From Flavobacteriaceae bacterium UBA3159 (GTDB taxonomy: Bacteria > Bacteroidota > Bacteroidia > Flavobacteriales > Flavobacteriaceae): a stretch of 64,000 nt of DNA. Within the stretch, counting starts at the first letter, position 1, and every line of letters starts with the position of its first letter. Below the pieces are notes generated by a model. The model worked only from the letters and a program-made list of their open reading frames with translations, made no database searches and had not been told where the DNA came from. Position numbers and translations under genes: made by a program. Shown in pieces: positions 7,780-17,333 of the stretch. The stretch spans positions 1-64,000 of the forward strand of contig DEYL01000047.1 in NCBI GenBank assembly GCA_002364535.1, read 5' to 3'.

Positions 7780-8799
7780 ATGGGTCTTCTGACCGAGGAA
7801 ATTGCAATAGATTTAGGAACTGCAAATACATTAATTATCCATAATGATAAGGTAGTGGTTGACAGTCCCTCCATAGTGGCTATCGATAGAACAACTAATA
7901 AAATTATTGCTATTGGAGCTGAGGCCAGTATGATGCATGGAAAAACACATGAAAACATCAAGACCATCAGACCTTTAAAAGATGGTGTGATCGCCGACTT
8001 TAATGCCTCTGAGCAAATGATCAATACCTTGATCAAAAGCATACCCACACTCAAGAGAAAATTCTTTACCCCTTCCCTAAGAATGGTTATTTGTATTCCT
8101 TCCGGAATTACGGAAGTGGAAATGAGAGCGGTAAAAGAATCTGCAGAGCGAGTCAATGGCAAAGAAGTTTATTTGATACACGAGCCCATGGCAGCCGCCA
8201 TTGGAATTGGAATCGACATCATGCAGCCCAAAGGAAATATGATTGTTGACATAGGAGGAGGTACAACTGAGATAGCAGTAATCGCTCTGTCTGGAATTGT
8301 ATGCGACAAATCGGTCAAGATTGCAGGTGATGTTTTTACCAATGACATCGTTAACTACATGAGGAGCAAGCACAACCTATACGTAGGGGAGCGCACAGCC
8401 GAAAAAATAAAAATATTGATTGGTTCTGTGATCGAGGATCTTGAAAACCCTCCCGAAGACATGTCAGTTCAGGGAAGAGACTTGGTGACTGGAACACCCA
8501 AACAAGCAATGATTTCCTTCACCGAAATTGCGAAAGCTTTGGACAAGTCCATCATAAGAATCGAAGATGCAATAATGGAAGCCTTATCCCAAACCCCTCC
8601 AGAATTGGCAGCCGATATCTACAACACTGGAATATATCTGGCGGGTGGCGGAGCTCTTCTGAGAGGACTTGACGTTCGAATTTCCAGAAAAACCGATCTC
8701 CCTGTTTATATTGCCGAAGATCCCTTGCAAGCTGTTGTGAGAGGAACTGGAATCACCTTAAAAAATATCGATCGATATAAAACCATTTTGATCAAATAA
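7780..8799 (+). CDS. mreB: Rod-shape determining actin homologue MreB
   Basis: MreB (339 residues) is the actin-like ATPase that organises lateral-wall synthesis under the inner membrane. Phosphate-binding loops are visible as DLGTANT (residues 11-17) and DIGGGTTE (about residue 157), with the adenosine motif GGGALLRGLD near the C-terminus. The start at MGLLTEEIAIDLG is short, and family members often begin a few residues earlier, but no in-frame upstream start is available. It heads the overlapping mreBCD-pbp2-rodA operon, six bases before mreC. Confidence 0.97.
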   Translation: MGLLTEEIAIDLGTANTLIIHNDKVVVDSPSIVAIDRTTNKIIAIGAEASMMHGKTHENIKTIRPLKDGVIADFNASEQMINTLIKSIPTLKRKFFTPSLRMVICIPSGITEVEMRAVKESAERVNGKEVYLIHEPMAAAIGIGIDIMQPKGNMIVDIGGGTTEIAVIALSGIVCDKSVKIAGDVFTNDIVNYMRSKHNLYVGERTAEKIKILIGSVIEDLENPPEDMSVQGRDLVTGTPKQAMISFTEIAKALDKSIIRIEDAIMEALSQTPPELAADIYNTGIYLAGGGALLRGLDVRISRKTDLPVYIAEDPLQAVVRGTGITLKNIDRYKTILIK

Positions 8800-8805
8800 T
8801 GACTT

Positions 8806-9618
8806 ATGCGGCAGCTCATCAATGCCCTACTTAAGTACAAGAACACCCTGTTATATATGGGTCTTTTGATTATCTCCCTGATTTTTCTAAACCATCGAAG
8901 TTTTTACCACCAATCCATTTTTAGCAATGCTGCCCTTATAATTTCCAGTAACTTGAATCTGACAGGGAAAAATATTTCTAACTATCTGGATCTTTCTGAA
9001 ATCAACGAAAAACTATTGGCTGAAAATATTAAGCTCAAGGCACTCGAATTGATTCATTTCAATGAGCAATCACCTAAAAATAGTGCAATCGACACTTTCG
9101 GTTTTGAAGTTTTTGGAGCAAGAATCGTCAAAAACAGTTACAATCGTGCTAGAAATTACTTGATTATAGATCAAGGCCATGAAGAGGGAATAGATGTAGA
9201 AATGGGTGTAATATCTAGCGATGGCGTTATAGGCATTATCAATCAGGTTACTGCCGATTTTTCCAGTGTGATTTCCATATTACACCGCGATCTAAAAATC
9301 AATGCCAGTTTTAAAAAGAACGGTGCTTACGGATCTTTATCGTGGCAAGGCGATCACCCCAAAAGAATGAAATTGGATGATGTTTCCACCCTAAATTCCG
9401 TGATGGTAGGAGACACCATAGTGACAGGTGGCATGTCAGATTATTTTCCTCATGGCATCCCCATTGGAAAGGTTTTAAGTTTTGAAAAACCCGAACTCGA
9501 AGGCTACTATGATATTGAAATTGAACTGTTAAGCAATCTTACGCAAAAAGAGTTCGTTTATGTTCTAAAGAACAAAAAAAAGGATCAACTCAATCAATTA
9601 AAAAATGAATCGCGATAA
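8806..9618 (+). CDS. mreC: Rod-shape determining protein MreC
   Basis: This 270-residue bitopic inner-membrane protein has an N-terminal membrane helix (about residues 14-30), a short coiled-coil region (about 60-82) and a periplasmic two-domain beta core (about 100-262) typified by YLIIDQGHEEGIDVEMGVIS and the VTGGMSDYFPHGIPIGKV stretch. MreC scaffolds PBP2-RodA. It overlaps mreD by 14 bp, which implies coupled translation. Confidence 0.95.
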   Translation: MRQLINALLKYKNTLLYMGLLIISLIFLNHRSFYHQSIFSNAALIISSNLNLTGKNISNYLDLSEINEKLLAENIKLKALELIHFNEQSPKNSAIDTFGFEVFGARIVKNSYNRARNYLIIDQGHEEGIDVEMGVISSDGVIGIINQVTADFSSVISILHRDLKINASFKKNGAYGSLSWQGDHPKRMKLDDVSTLNSVMVGDTIVTGGMSDYFPHGIPIGKVLSFEKPELEGYYDIEIELLSNLTQKEFVYVLKNKKKDQLNQLKNESR

Positions 9619-10105
9619 CTTAATATCAATTTTTCAGTTTTTTCTTTTGCTGTTTCTTCAGTCTTTTTTGCTGAATAACATCAATCTCTTTGGGTTCATC
9701 AATCCCAATCTCTATATTTTGTTCATCATAGTCTACCGTTTGGATGGCAACCCAACTTTATTAATCATTTTGAGTTTTGCTCTGGGACTACTGCTCGATC
9801 TATTGACACAAGGATCAGGAGGGCATACCATCGCCACATTGACCATCGCCTTCTTGAGGCCATTGATTATTAGATTTTCTTTTGGTGTGAATTATGATGT
9901 TCCTATGGGAATGATCAAAGGAAGTCTCCTCACCCAAAGATTACTGTATCTGTTGTTGATGGTGGTGTTTCACCATTTAGTGCTCTACAGTGTCATCTAC
10001 TTTAGTTTTAGCAATACCATTACAATTCTAAAAAACACTCTTTTCACATCTTTTTTTACCTTTATTATGACATACATTTCCCTGGGATTATTCAAAGAAA
10101 AATGA
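9605..10105 (+). CDS. mreD: Rod-shape determining protein MreD
   Basis: A 166-residue, almost entirely hydrophobic protein with five to six predicted membrane segments, the expected size for MreD. NPNLYILFIIVYRL and GLLLDLLTQGSGGHTIA (the D/G-rich cytoplasmic loop) are typical. It overlaps mreC at its start and pbp2 at its end by the four-base ATGA arrangement, so identity is also fixed by gene order. Confidence 0.93.
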   Translation: MNRDNLISIFQFFLLLFLQSFLLNNINLFGFINPNLYILFIIVYRLDGNPTLLIILSFALGLLLDLLTQGSGGHTIATLTIAFLRPLIIRFSFGVNYDVPMGMIKGSLLTQRLLYLLLMVVFHHLVLYSVIYFSFSNTITILKNTLFTSFFTFIMTYISLGLFKEK

Positions 10106-11967
10106 TTAGACGTTTTTTTTTACCGGCTGTAACTCTTTTGTCTGCTTTTATTTTTGTAGGAAGGCTCATAAGTTTGCAGTTACTCAATTCATCTTATAAA
10201 CTCCTCTCAGATGAGAATGCTGTAATTGAAAATTCGATTCATCCCGAACGAGGCTATATCTACGACCGCAACCAAAAACTCTTGGTTTCCAACCAGCCTG
10301 TTTATGACTTAATGGCCATTCCAGAAAATATCTCTGCCTTTGATACCCTTGAACTCTCCAAAATATTGGCTGTTTCAAAAGTTGAACTTAAAGATAAAAT
10401 CAAATCTGCCAGAACTTTTTCTGTAAAACTCCCTTCCTTCATTGTTGGAAAGATTTCCAAAGAACGCAATGCCATAATTCAGGAAAAGATTTGGAAATAC
10501 CCCGGTTTTTTTCTGCAAAAAAGCTCAGTCAGAAACTATCCTGTTTCTCTCGCTTCTAACTTGTTGGGATATGTGAGTGAGGTCAACAAAAACGATATGA
10601 AAAAAGACGATTACTACCGCTTGGGGGAATTGATCGGCAGACAGGGAATAGAGGAATATTATGAACACTTTTTAAGAGGAAAAAAAGGAAAGAAATTTTA
10701 TCAAAAAGACCGATTCAATCGAATCATAGGTTCCTATGAAGAAGGAAAATATGATGTCCCTGTGGAAGGTGCGCAAAATCTTGTTCTGACCATCGACAAG
10801 GAGCTTCAAAAGTACGGTGAGGAATTATTAAAAAACAAAATGGGAGGTATTGTTGCCATAGAACCCAAAACCGGAGAGGTGCTTTCTTTGGTCTCCGCCC
10901 CAGGCTATGATCCCAACATGCTGGTGGGTCGAAAACGATCCAAAAACTTTCGAAAACTGGCAATGGACACTCTGGCAAAACCCCTATTCGACAGAGGTCT
11001 TCAGGCACAATATGCTCCCGGATCCCCATTCAAAACACTCAATGCACTGATTGCACTGCAAGAAGGGGTCATCGATTACGAAACCGCTTACCTATGTCAA
11101 AAAGGTCATTTTTACGCTCGTGGAATGTTTATGGAATGTCATTGCAGACTTGGAACAAAAAACAACTTAAGCTCAGGCATTTACCGATCCTGTAATACTT
11201 ATTTTGCCAATATTTACAGAAGAATCATAGACCGAGCAGGCGAAAATGTTGAGGAAGGAATGAACATTTGGAATAACCATTTAAAAAGTTTTGGTTTGGG
11301 TAATTACCTCGGGTATGACTTACCCGTTGGAAAAAAAGGTTTTATCCCAGACGCAGATTATTACAACTATTGGTACAAAAAAGGGGGCTGGAAATCTGCT
11401 ACGGTTGTTTCCAATGCCATTGGTCAAGGGGAGCTCCTGACCACCCCCATACAAATGGCCAACTTCACTGCCGCAATTGCCAACAGGGGGTATTTTATCC
11501 AACCTCATTTCCTCAAATCTGTAAGCAATGACTCTTTAAGTAAAGTATATGAAAAAAAAGAGACCTCTATTGATTCCATTCATTTCGAAACGGTGATCGA
11601 TGGTATGCATCAGGTAGTAGAAAGAGGCACTGCGAAAGTTGCCAAAATCAAGGGAATTGAGGTCTGTGGAAAAACCGGTACAGTCGAAAATTTTATGAAA
11701 ATAAACGGTGTAAAAACCCAACTCACAGACCACTCCATTTTCATTGCTTTTGCTCCAAAATACGATCCTAAAATTGCAATTGCAGTCTATGTGGAAAACG
11801 GTTATTGGGGAGGAAGATGGGCGGCCCCTATCGCGAGCTTAATGATTGAAAAATACCTCAATGGGAGCATCAAAAGAAAATGGCTGGAAGACAGAATGTT
11901 GAATGGTAGCCTACTGGCAGAATACGAAAAACCCTATTCTGGAGAACCCTTTGTAATCAATGAATAA
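10102..11967 (+). CDS. mrdA: Penicillin-binding protein 2, elongasome transpeptidase
   Basis: The 621-residue class B PBP (DD-transpeptidase) cross-links peptidoglycan during elongation. One N-terminal membrane helix is followed by the pedestal domain (RGYIYDRNQKLL, a typical R-G-x-I-x-D-R motif) and a transpeptidase domain. All three catalytic motifs are present: SPFK (Ser308-Lys311), SCN (Ser363-Asn365) and KTGT (Lys524-Thr527). It overlaps mreD by four bases and rodA by eight, and RodA is its glycosyltransferase partner. Confidence 0.97.
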   Translation: MIRRFFLPAVTLLSAFIFVGRLISLQLLNSSYKLLSDENAVIENSIHPERGYIYDRNQKLLVSNQPVYDLMAIPENISAFDTLELSKILAVSKVELKDKIKSARTFSVKLPSFIVGKISKERNAIIQEKIWKYPGFFLQKSSVRNYPVSLASNLLGYVSEVNKNDMKKDDYYRLGELIGRQGIEEYYEHFLRGKKGKKFYQKDRFNRIIGSYEEGKYDVPVEGAQNLVLTIDKELQKYGEELLKNKMGGIVAIEPKTGEVLSLVSAPGYDPNMLVGRKRSKNFRKLAMDTLAKPLFDRGLQAQYAPGSPFKTLNALIALQEGVIDYETAYLCQKGHFYARGMFMECHCRLGTKNNLSSGIYRSCNTYFANIYRRIIDRAGENVEEGMNIWNNHLKSFGLGNYLGYDLPVGKKGFIPDADYYNYWYKKGGWKSATVVSNAIGQGELLTTPIQMANFTAAIANRGYFIQPHFLKSVSNDSLSKVYEKKETSIDSIHFETVIDGMHQVVERGTAKVAKIKGIEVCGKTGTVENFMKINGVKTQLTDHSIFIAFAPKYDPKIAIAVYVENGYWGGRWAAPIASLMIEKYLNGSIKRKWLEDRMLNGSLLAEYEKPYSGEPFVINE

Positions 11968-13219
11968 AAATATTATTTACCGGCTTGATTGGATGTTAAT
12001 ACTCATTTACCTAATACTAGTATCTTTTGGTATTGTCAATGTTTATTCTGCCACCTTTAGCGAAACACTCGAAGGTGTTTTTGATGTCTCCCAAGCTGTA
12101 GGAAAGCAAGTTTTTTTCCTGATTTTTAGCCTTTTTATTGGAATGATTATCCTTGCGATAAACAGTAAATTCTTTGAACAATTTGCAACATTGGGATATT
12201 TTTTAAGCCTACTGCTGTTGTTCGGTCTTTTTGTCTTTGGCAAGACCGTTTCTGGAGCAACTTCTTGGTACAATATTGGTGGGATAAGTCTTCAACCCTC
12301 CGAGCTGGCCAAAGTAACCACCGCATTGGTCATCGCAAGCCTTTTGAGCAAGTTTCAATCAGATCTCAAGACCCCTAGAACCTTATTTAAAATTGGAGCA
12401 TATGTTCTCCTCCCCTTTTTATTGATCGTTTTACAACCCGACCCTGGATCTGCTTTGGTTTTTGGAGCCTTCTTTTTTCCCTTATTCAGAGAAGGACTTA
12501 ATTATACCTATTTGATCATTTTCCTCTCTGTATTGGCTTTGTTTTTTATCACCCTCAGTTTTCACTTTGGCATGGTCATTGGAATCATAATCATGTTAAT
12601 ATTTTTACTCTACTTCATTTTTAAAAACCTGAATCCTAGAGTAAAAATTTGGCCTTTTTTGATCTTCCTAATTATTTCTATCGGATTTTCATTCTCTGTA
12701 GATTACATCTTTGACAATGTGTTTCAACAGCGTCACCGTGACAGAATTAATATTGTACTGGGAAAAGAAATCGATACACAAGGAGTGGGTTATAACATTA
12801 ATCAATCCAAAATTGCGATTGGTTCGGGAGGATTTAAGGGTAAAGGGTTTTTGGAGGGAACACAAACCAAAGGAGATTTTGTTCCCGCACAACATACTGA
12901 CTATATCTTCAGTACCATTGGAGAGGAATGGGGTTTTATAGGAAGCTTTTTTCTAATTTTTCTTTTTTGTTTGCTCATTTTCAGAATCATATTACAGGCT
13001 GAAAAACAAACCAACAAGTTTCGAAGGGTATACTCTTATGGGACGGGCGGATTAATATTCACCCATTTTTTTATCAATATCGGGATGTCTTTAGGAATGA
13101 TTCCCACAATTGGCATTCCGCTGCCTTTTATCAGTTATGGAGGTTCGAGTATATTGGCCTTCAGCATCATGGTTTTTATCCATCTAAATTTCGATGCCAA
13201 TCGGCTCAATGACTGGTAA
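11960..13219 (+). CDS. rodA: Peptidoglycan glycosyltransferase RodA (SEDS family)
   Basis: RodA (419 residues) has about ten membrane helices. SEDS signatures include the LQPSELAKV motif in an early loop, QPDPGSALV, the large extracytoplasmic loop with QRHRDRINIVLGK, and the C-terminal PLPFISYGGSS motif. SEDS proteins polymerise lipid II and act with the class B PBP encoded immediately upstream. Start overlaps pbp2 by eight bases. It is the last gene of the operon and converges within 2 bp on the permease gene. Confidence 0.97.
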   Translation: MNKNIIYRLDWMLILIYLILVSFGIVNVYSATFSETLEGVFDVSQAVGKQVFFLIFSLFIGMIILAINSKFFEQFATLGYFLSLLLLFGLFVFGKTVSGATSWYNIGGISLQPSELAKVTTALVIASLLSKFQSDLKTPRTLFKIGAYVLLPFLLIVLQPDPGSALVFGAFFFPLFREGLNYTYLIIFLSVLALFFITLSFHFGMVIGIIIMLIFLLYFIFKNLNPRVKIWPFLIFLIISIGFSFSVDYIFDNVFQQRHRDRINIVLGKEIDTQGVGYNINQSKIAIGSGGFKGKGFLEGTQTKGDFVPAQHTDYIFSTIGEEWGFIGSFFLIFLFCLLIFRIILQAEKQTNKFRRVYSYGTGGLIFTHFFINIGMSLGMIPTIGIPLPFISYGGSSILAFSIMVFIHLNFDANRLNDW

Positions 13220-13221
13220 GC

Positions 13222-14301
13222 TCAATGCTTTACATCCAAAATATCCCTCAGGCTGTTCCCCAACGTCATAAATGCCAAAACCAAGCTCATGATGGCCAAT
13301 CCGGGCAACAAGGTTAAATATGGTTTCCCCAACAGCAAATACCTGAAGTGATCTTTTACCATCCCCCCCCAACTGGGCACGGGAGGTTGGGCCCCTATCC
13401 CCAAAAAACTCAATCCACTTTCAATCAGTATTGCACTGGCAAAATTGGCCGCCGAGATAACGATCAGAGGAGGGATAAGTAATGGGAGAATATGATGCCA
13501 TATGATTCGTGTTTTACCATAACCCAGTGTCTGAGCAGCTTTGACAAAGGTTTTCTCTTTTAGGGTCAAAACCTGACCTCTAACAACCCGCGCCACTTCC
13601 ACCCACATGGTTAAGCCCACAGCAATAAAAACTTGCCAAAAACCGCGCCCTAAAGCTAATGTAATAGCAATGACCATTAACAAGGTGGGAATAGACCAAA
13701 AAACATTGATCAACCAAACAATACCTTTATCCAAATAGCCTCCAAAAAACCCGGCCAAGGCCCCCAGAATAACCCCTATCAACAACGAAATAAATACTGC
13801 AATAAAACCGATAGAAAGCGAAATCCGTGACCCAATGATCAAGCGACTCAACAAGTCTCTGCCGTATTTATCTGTTCCCAATAAAAATTTTTTCTCCACT
13901 AAGTATTGTTTTCTAAAGCTTGATTCAGAATGGAGAGTTTGGAGTTTTGATGCCTCTACAAACTCATAGTAATCCGATGGGGAACCATAGGGTTGAATCT
14001 CTATGCCATCGGTTTGGAATTTGTAATCTTGTATTGGAATTTCAGCCCTGTTATTTACTTCACCTAAAAAAAAAGACTTCTGGTTGGAAAGGGAATTTTC
14101 GGTGGGAAGTATCAACATATCGACCTTAAAACCGGGAGGGTTGGAATGAATAGACAAATGCATTTGATTGGCATTGGAAGTACTGTCAGGAGCAATTTGA
14201 TAAGCAAAAGTTGCTACCACAATCAACAGAAGTATATAGATGGTACTAAAAACTGCCCACAGGTCTTTCAGAAATTTTTTGTAGACTATGGTCCCCCTCA
14301 A
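13222..14301 (-). CDS. ABC transporter permease, OppC/DppC type
   Basis: The 359-residue inner-membrane protein is a dipeptide/oligopeptide-type permease. Its core (about residues 140-355) carries LGTDKYGRDLLSRL, the permease signature of the OppC family, and the EAA loop that contacts the ATPase (TLGYGKTRIIWHHILP). Between the first helix (about 12-34) and the core lies an unusually long soluble stretch of roughly 100 residues. The only possible start is TTG at 14301, because an in-frame stop lies seven codons upstream with no ATG between. No ATPase, OppB or binding protein is nearby, so its partners must be encoded elsewhere. The Prc gene lies 10 bp upstream on the same strand. Confidence 0.88.
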   Translation of the reverse strand: MRGTIVYKKFLKDLWAVFSTIYILLLIVVATFAYQIAPDSTSNANQMHLSIHSNPPGFKVDMLILPTENSLSNQKSFFLGEVNNRAEIPIQDYKFQTDGIEIQPYGSPSDYYEFVEASKLQTLHSESSFRKQYLVEKKFLLGTDKYGRDLLSRLIIGSRISLSIGFIAVFISLLIGVILGALAGFFGGYLDKGIVWLINVFWSIPTLLMVIAITLALGRGFWQVFIAVGLTMWVEVARVVRGQVLTLKEKTFVKAAQTLGYGKTRIIWHHILPLLIPPLIVISAANFASAILIESGLSFLGIGAQPPVPSWGGMVKDHFRYLLLGKPYLTLLPGLAIMSLVLAFMTLGNSLRDILDVKH

Positions 14302-14311
14302 AACATCAATA

Positions 14312-16426
14312 TTACTTTTTTATCTGAGCTACAGGAAAATTGTCAAGGTTGATGTTCAAATCTTCCAAAATGCTCACTGCTTCCGAGATATAAAAATCTT
14401 TTTGTAAGGTTTCAACCCATCTGTCCTTTCTCTCTTTGACCACCACATCAGTGAGAACTCCCGAATCCGGCATCCACTGAAAGGTCAAATCTGATTTGTA
14501 ATCTTTGAGTACACTAAATTTGTCGGATATTTTTTTGTTGGTCTCCTGTTCTGTTAAGTAATCCTCATAGTTAAGGGTATAGACATAGTCATCCTGTTGA
14601 GCCTCTATCCTCCTGGCCTGTTGCTCCATAAGCTGCATATAAGGATTGTCTTTTAATCTATTGGCACTCTGACTCAATGCATATTGATAGTTGGCTTGAT
14701 TTCCCCATTGCTTGTAGGAAGCAGATTCAATACTGTCCCAAGTCAAAGGATTTTCTTGGTTTTTTTCACCAATATCAATATAAGAATATTGATTTTTTAG
14801 AATGATATCACTTCGCACACCTTCCAATTGTGTAGAACCTCCGTTGATGCGGTAAAACTTATCGGTTGTAATTTTAACAGCCCCCAGATCGCCATGTGTT
14901 CCCCCCGAAATAATTCGATTCAAGTCAATCACATTTTGTACGGTTCCTTTTCCAAAAGTTTGTTTACTCCCCAAAATGATAGCTCTTTTGTAATCTTGAA
15001 GTGCAGCCGCTAAAATTTCGGATGCCGAAGCCGAAAATTCATTGACCATTATGACCAATGAACCATCCCAAACAATGGAAGGGTCTTCATCTCGTAGAAT
15101 CTCCTTGGCACCGCCAGTACTTTTTACCTGAACTACGGGACCTTGATCAATAAAAAATCCAGTTATATCAACAACGGTCTTTAGTGATCCTCCACCATTG
15201 TTCCTCAAGTCCATTATAATGCCGCTAACATTTCTTTTTTTGAGGGCCTGTAATTCTTTTTTGACATCGCTGGCGGCATTTCTACTTTTTTGATCTTTGA
15301 AATCAATATAGAATTTAGGCAACTGAATGAGGCCATAAATTTTTCTATTTTTTTGGATGATCGTTGATTTGGCATAGGACTCTTCCAACTCTACTACATC
15401 CCTGTTTATGACTACTTCCTCTATGATACCGCTCACTTTTCTGACGGTCAAAAACACCTGAGTTCCCTTTGGACCTTTAATCAACTTAACCGCATCACTC
15501 AAACGCATGGGGCCAATTTCTACGGCATCTTCGTCTTTTTGAGCCACCTTGAGAATGACATCACCAACCTCAAGCGCTTTAGCTTTCCAAACAGGGCCTC
15601 CAGCAATGACCTCTACGATTTCTACCACCTGATCTTTCTTTTGCAATCGCGCACCAATACCCTCAAACTTTCCTGAAATATTTTGATCAAACTTCTCTTT
15701 ATCGTCCGGAGCAAAATAGTTGCTATGGGGATCAAACTCAAGTGTTATGGAATTGACATAAATCGAAAACCAGTCCTTTCGTTCAACCTCATCGAAAATC
15801 TCAAAATAGTTTTCAATGTTTTCCTTTGTCTTTAATCTGGCTTCTTCCTCCAATACAATATTTGACTTTATATGGAAGGTGCTGTCCTTTTCTTTTTCAA
15901 AATCTTGCTGTTCTAACAAATCTGAGTAATATTCTAAAGTAGAAAGTTTAAACCTTTTTCGCCAAAGTTCTTTAAGACCGTTTAAGGTTCTGGCATAGGG
16001 AATCTCCTCAAAATTGAGATCAATAGAATCCTTGACACTAAAATCAAAAGGATCAACTAACAAATCCCCATAAAATTCTTTTACCTGTCCCATACGCGCA
16101 ATCAAGCGGTCGTATGTCAAATTGAAAAACGAAACATCAGCCACTCTGATTTGATCATCAATTTCGTCTTTATACCTTTCGAAATTATTGATGTCGGATT
16201 GAAGGAAAAATCGGTGTTGTCCATCAATGCCCTGAATGAAGTTGTTAAAAACTTGCTCTGAAAAAGTATCATCAATGTCTTTGGGATCATAATGACCTCT
16301 TTGCATTACATAAGTAATGACCTCGATTAGTAATTTATCTTTATCCGGATTGTCTAAATACCCAGAAGAACTTACAAATAGAATGAGCGCAAATATACCT
16401 ACGACAAATGTTCCAACAAGCCTCAT
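14312..16426 (-). CDS. prc: C-terminal processing protease (Prc/Tsp, S41)
   Basis: This 704-residue periplasmic protease trims or degrades envelope proteins from their C-termini. An N-terminal membrane/signal segment is followed by a Tsp-type helical N-domain, a PDZ domain (about 240-330, containing GIGARLQKKDQVVEIVEV), the S41 core, and a DUF3340-like C-terminal domain. The catalytic serine lies in FSASASEI (residues 464-471, Ser467 by comparison with Tsp) and the lysine in TFGKGTVQ (Lys493). Size fits the long Tsp class rather than short CtpA. It has its own upstream region, shared divergently with surE. Confidence 0.94.
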   Translation of the reverse strand: MRLVGTFVVGIFALILFVSSSGYLDNPDKDKLLIEVITYVMQRGHYDPKDIDDTFSEQVFNNFIQGIDGQHRFFLQSDINNFERYKDEIDDQIRVADVSFFNLTYDRLIARMGQVKEFYGDLLVDPFDFSVKDSIDLNFEEIPYARTLNGLKELWRKRFKLSTLEYYSDLLEQQDFEKEKDSTFHIKSNIVLEEEARLKTKENIENYFEIFDEVERKDWFSIYVNSITLEFDPHSNYFAPDDKEKFDQNISGKFEGIGARLQKKDQVVEIVEVIAGGPVWKAKALEVGDVILKVAQKDEDAVEIGPMRLSDAVKLIKGPKGTQVFLTVRKVSGIIEEVVINRDVVELEESYAKSTIIQKNRKIYGLIQLPKFYIDFKDQKSRNAASDVKKELQALKKRNVSGIIMDLRNNGGGSLKTVVDITGFFIDQGPVVQVKSTGGAKEILRDEDPSIVWDGSLVIMVNEFSASASEILAAALQDYKRAIILGSKQTFGKGTVQNVIDLNRIISGGTHGDLGAVKITTDKFYRINGGSTQLEGVRSDIILKNQYSYIDIGEKNQENPLTWDSIESASYKQWGNQANYQYALSQSANRLKDNPYMQLMEQQARRIEAQQDDYVYTLNYEDYLTEQETNKKISDKFSVLKDYKSDLTFQWMPDSGVLTDVVVKERKDRWVETLQKDFYISEAVSILEDLNINLDNFPVAQIKK

Positions 16427-16512
16427 AAAAATTGTATTAAAAGGTAAATTTAACTAAAAACCCCTTATTAAGCCCAAACCCTAAAAAACTTTTTGTTGGT
16501 GCTAAATTAACA

Positions 16513-16539
16513 TTGAGGGGTTAATATTTTTTAAATTTA
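16513..16539 (+). promoter_or_regulatory. Candidate promoter for surE
   Basis: TTG (16513-16515) and TAAATTTA (16532-16539) are a near match to the -33 TTG / -7 TAnnTTTG pattern with a 16-bp gap, ending 17 bp before the surE ATG. The last base of the -7 box deviates, so this is tentative. Confidence 0.35.
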
Positions 16540-16556
16540 CAAACTATTAAAAATTC

Positions 16557-17333
16557 ATGGAGAAAAAACCCCTCATACTCGTAACTAATGACGATGGAAT
16601 TACAGCTCCAGGTATAAGAAAATTGATTGAAGTAATGAACGAGATTGGGGAGGTCATTGTAGTCGCTCCCGACAGTCCACAATCAGCGATGGGTCATGCC
16701 ATTACCATTAACTCCCCACTACATTGTACAAAAATCGATGTCAAAGAAGGTACTCACTCAGAATACAGTTGTTCGGGAACACCCTCAGACTGTGTAAAAC
16801 TGGCGGTCAATGAAATATTAGACCGAAAACCCGACCTTTGTGTTTCTGGAATCAATCACGGATCCAATTCCTCCATCAATGTAATTTACTCCGGAACCAT
16901 GAGCGCAGCCGTCGAGGCCGGGATTAAGGGAATACAAGCCATTGGGTTCTCATTGTTGGATTATCGCTGGGGTGCCGATTTTGATGCCATCAGAAACTAC
17001 GTTAAGAAAATCACAGTGAGTGCTTTGGAAAATAAAATCCCCTCCAATGTTGTTTTAAATGTTAACTTCCCGAAACTATCCGAGAAAAATATAAAAGGCA
17101 TCAAAATTTGTCGACAGGCCAAGGCCTATTGGGTAGAGGAATTTGACAAAAGAACCAACCCCATGGGACTGGATTATTACTGGCTGACAGGTAAATTCGT
17201 CAATGAAGACAAGGGAGAAGATACCGACGAATGGGCACTGAGTCAAGGCTATATCTCGGTAGTCCCAACAGAATTTGACCTTACGGCTCATCACGCCATA
17301 CAACGATTAAATACATGGAATTTTGAAAAATAA
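16557..17333 (+). CDS. surE: 5'/3'-nucleotidase SurE
   Basis: SurE (258 residues) is a metal-dependent survival phosphatase acting on nucleoside monophosphates. The metal-binding NDDGITAPG motif is at residues 11-19, followed by VAPDSPQSAMGHAITI and SGTPSDCVKLA, then SGINHGSNSS. All are canonical active-site elements. It begins a plus-strand unit with a small membrane protein (11-bp overlap) and lpxB. Confidence 0.96.
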   Translation: MEKKPLILVTNDDGITAPGIRKLIEVMNEIGEVIVVAPDSPQSAMGHAITINSPLHCTKIDVKEGTHSEYSCSGTPSDCVKLAVNEILDRKPDLCVSGINHGSNSSINVIYSGTMSAAVEAGIKGIQAIGFSLLDYRWGADFDAIRNYVKKITVSALENKIPSNVVLNVNFPKLSEKNIKGIKICRQAKAYWVEEFDKRTNPMGLDYYWLTGKFVNEDKGEDTDEWALSQGYISVVPTEFDLTAHHAIQRLNTWNFEK

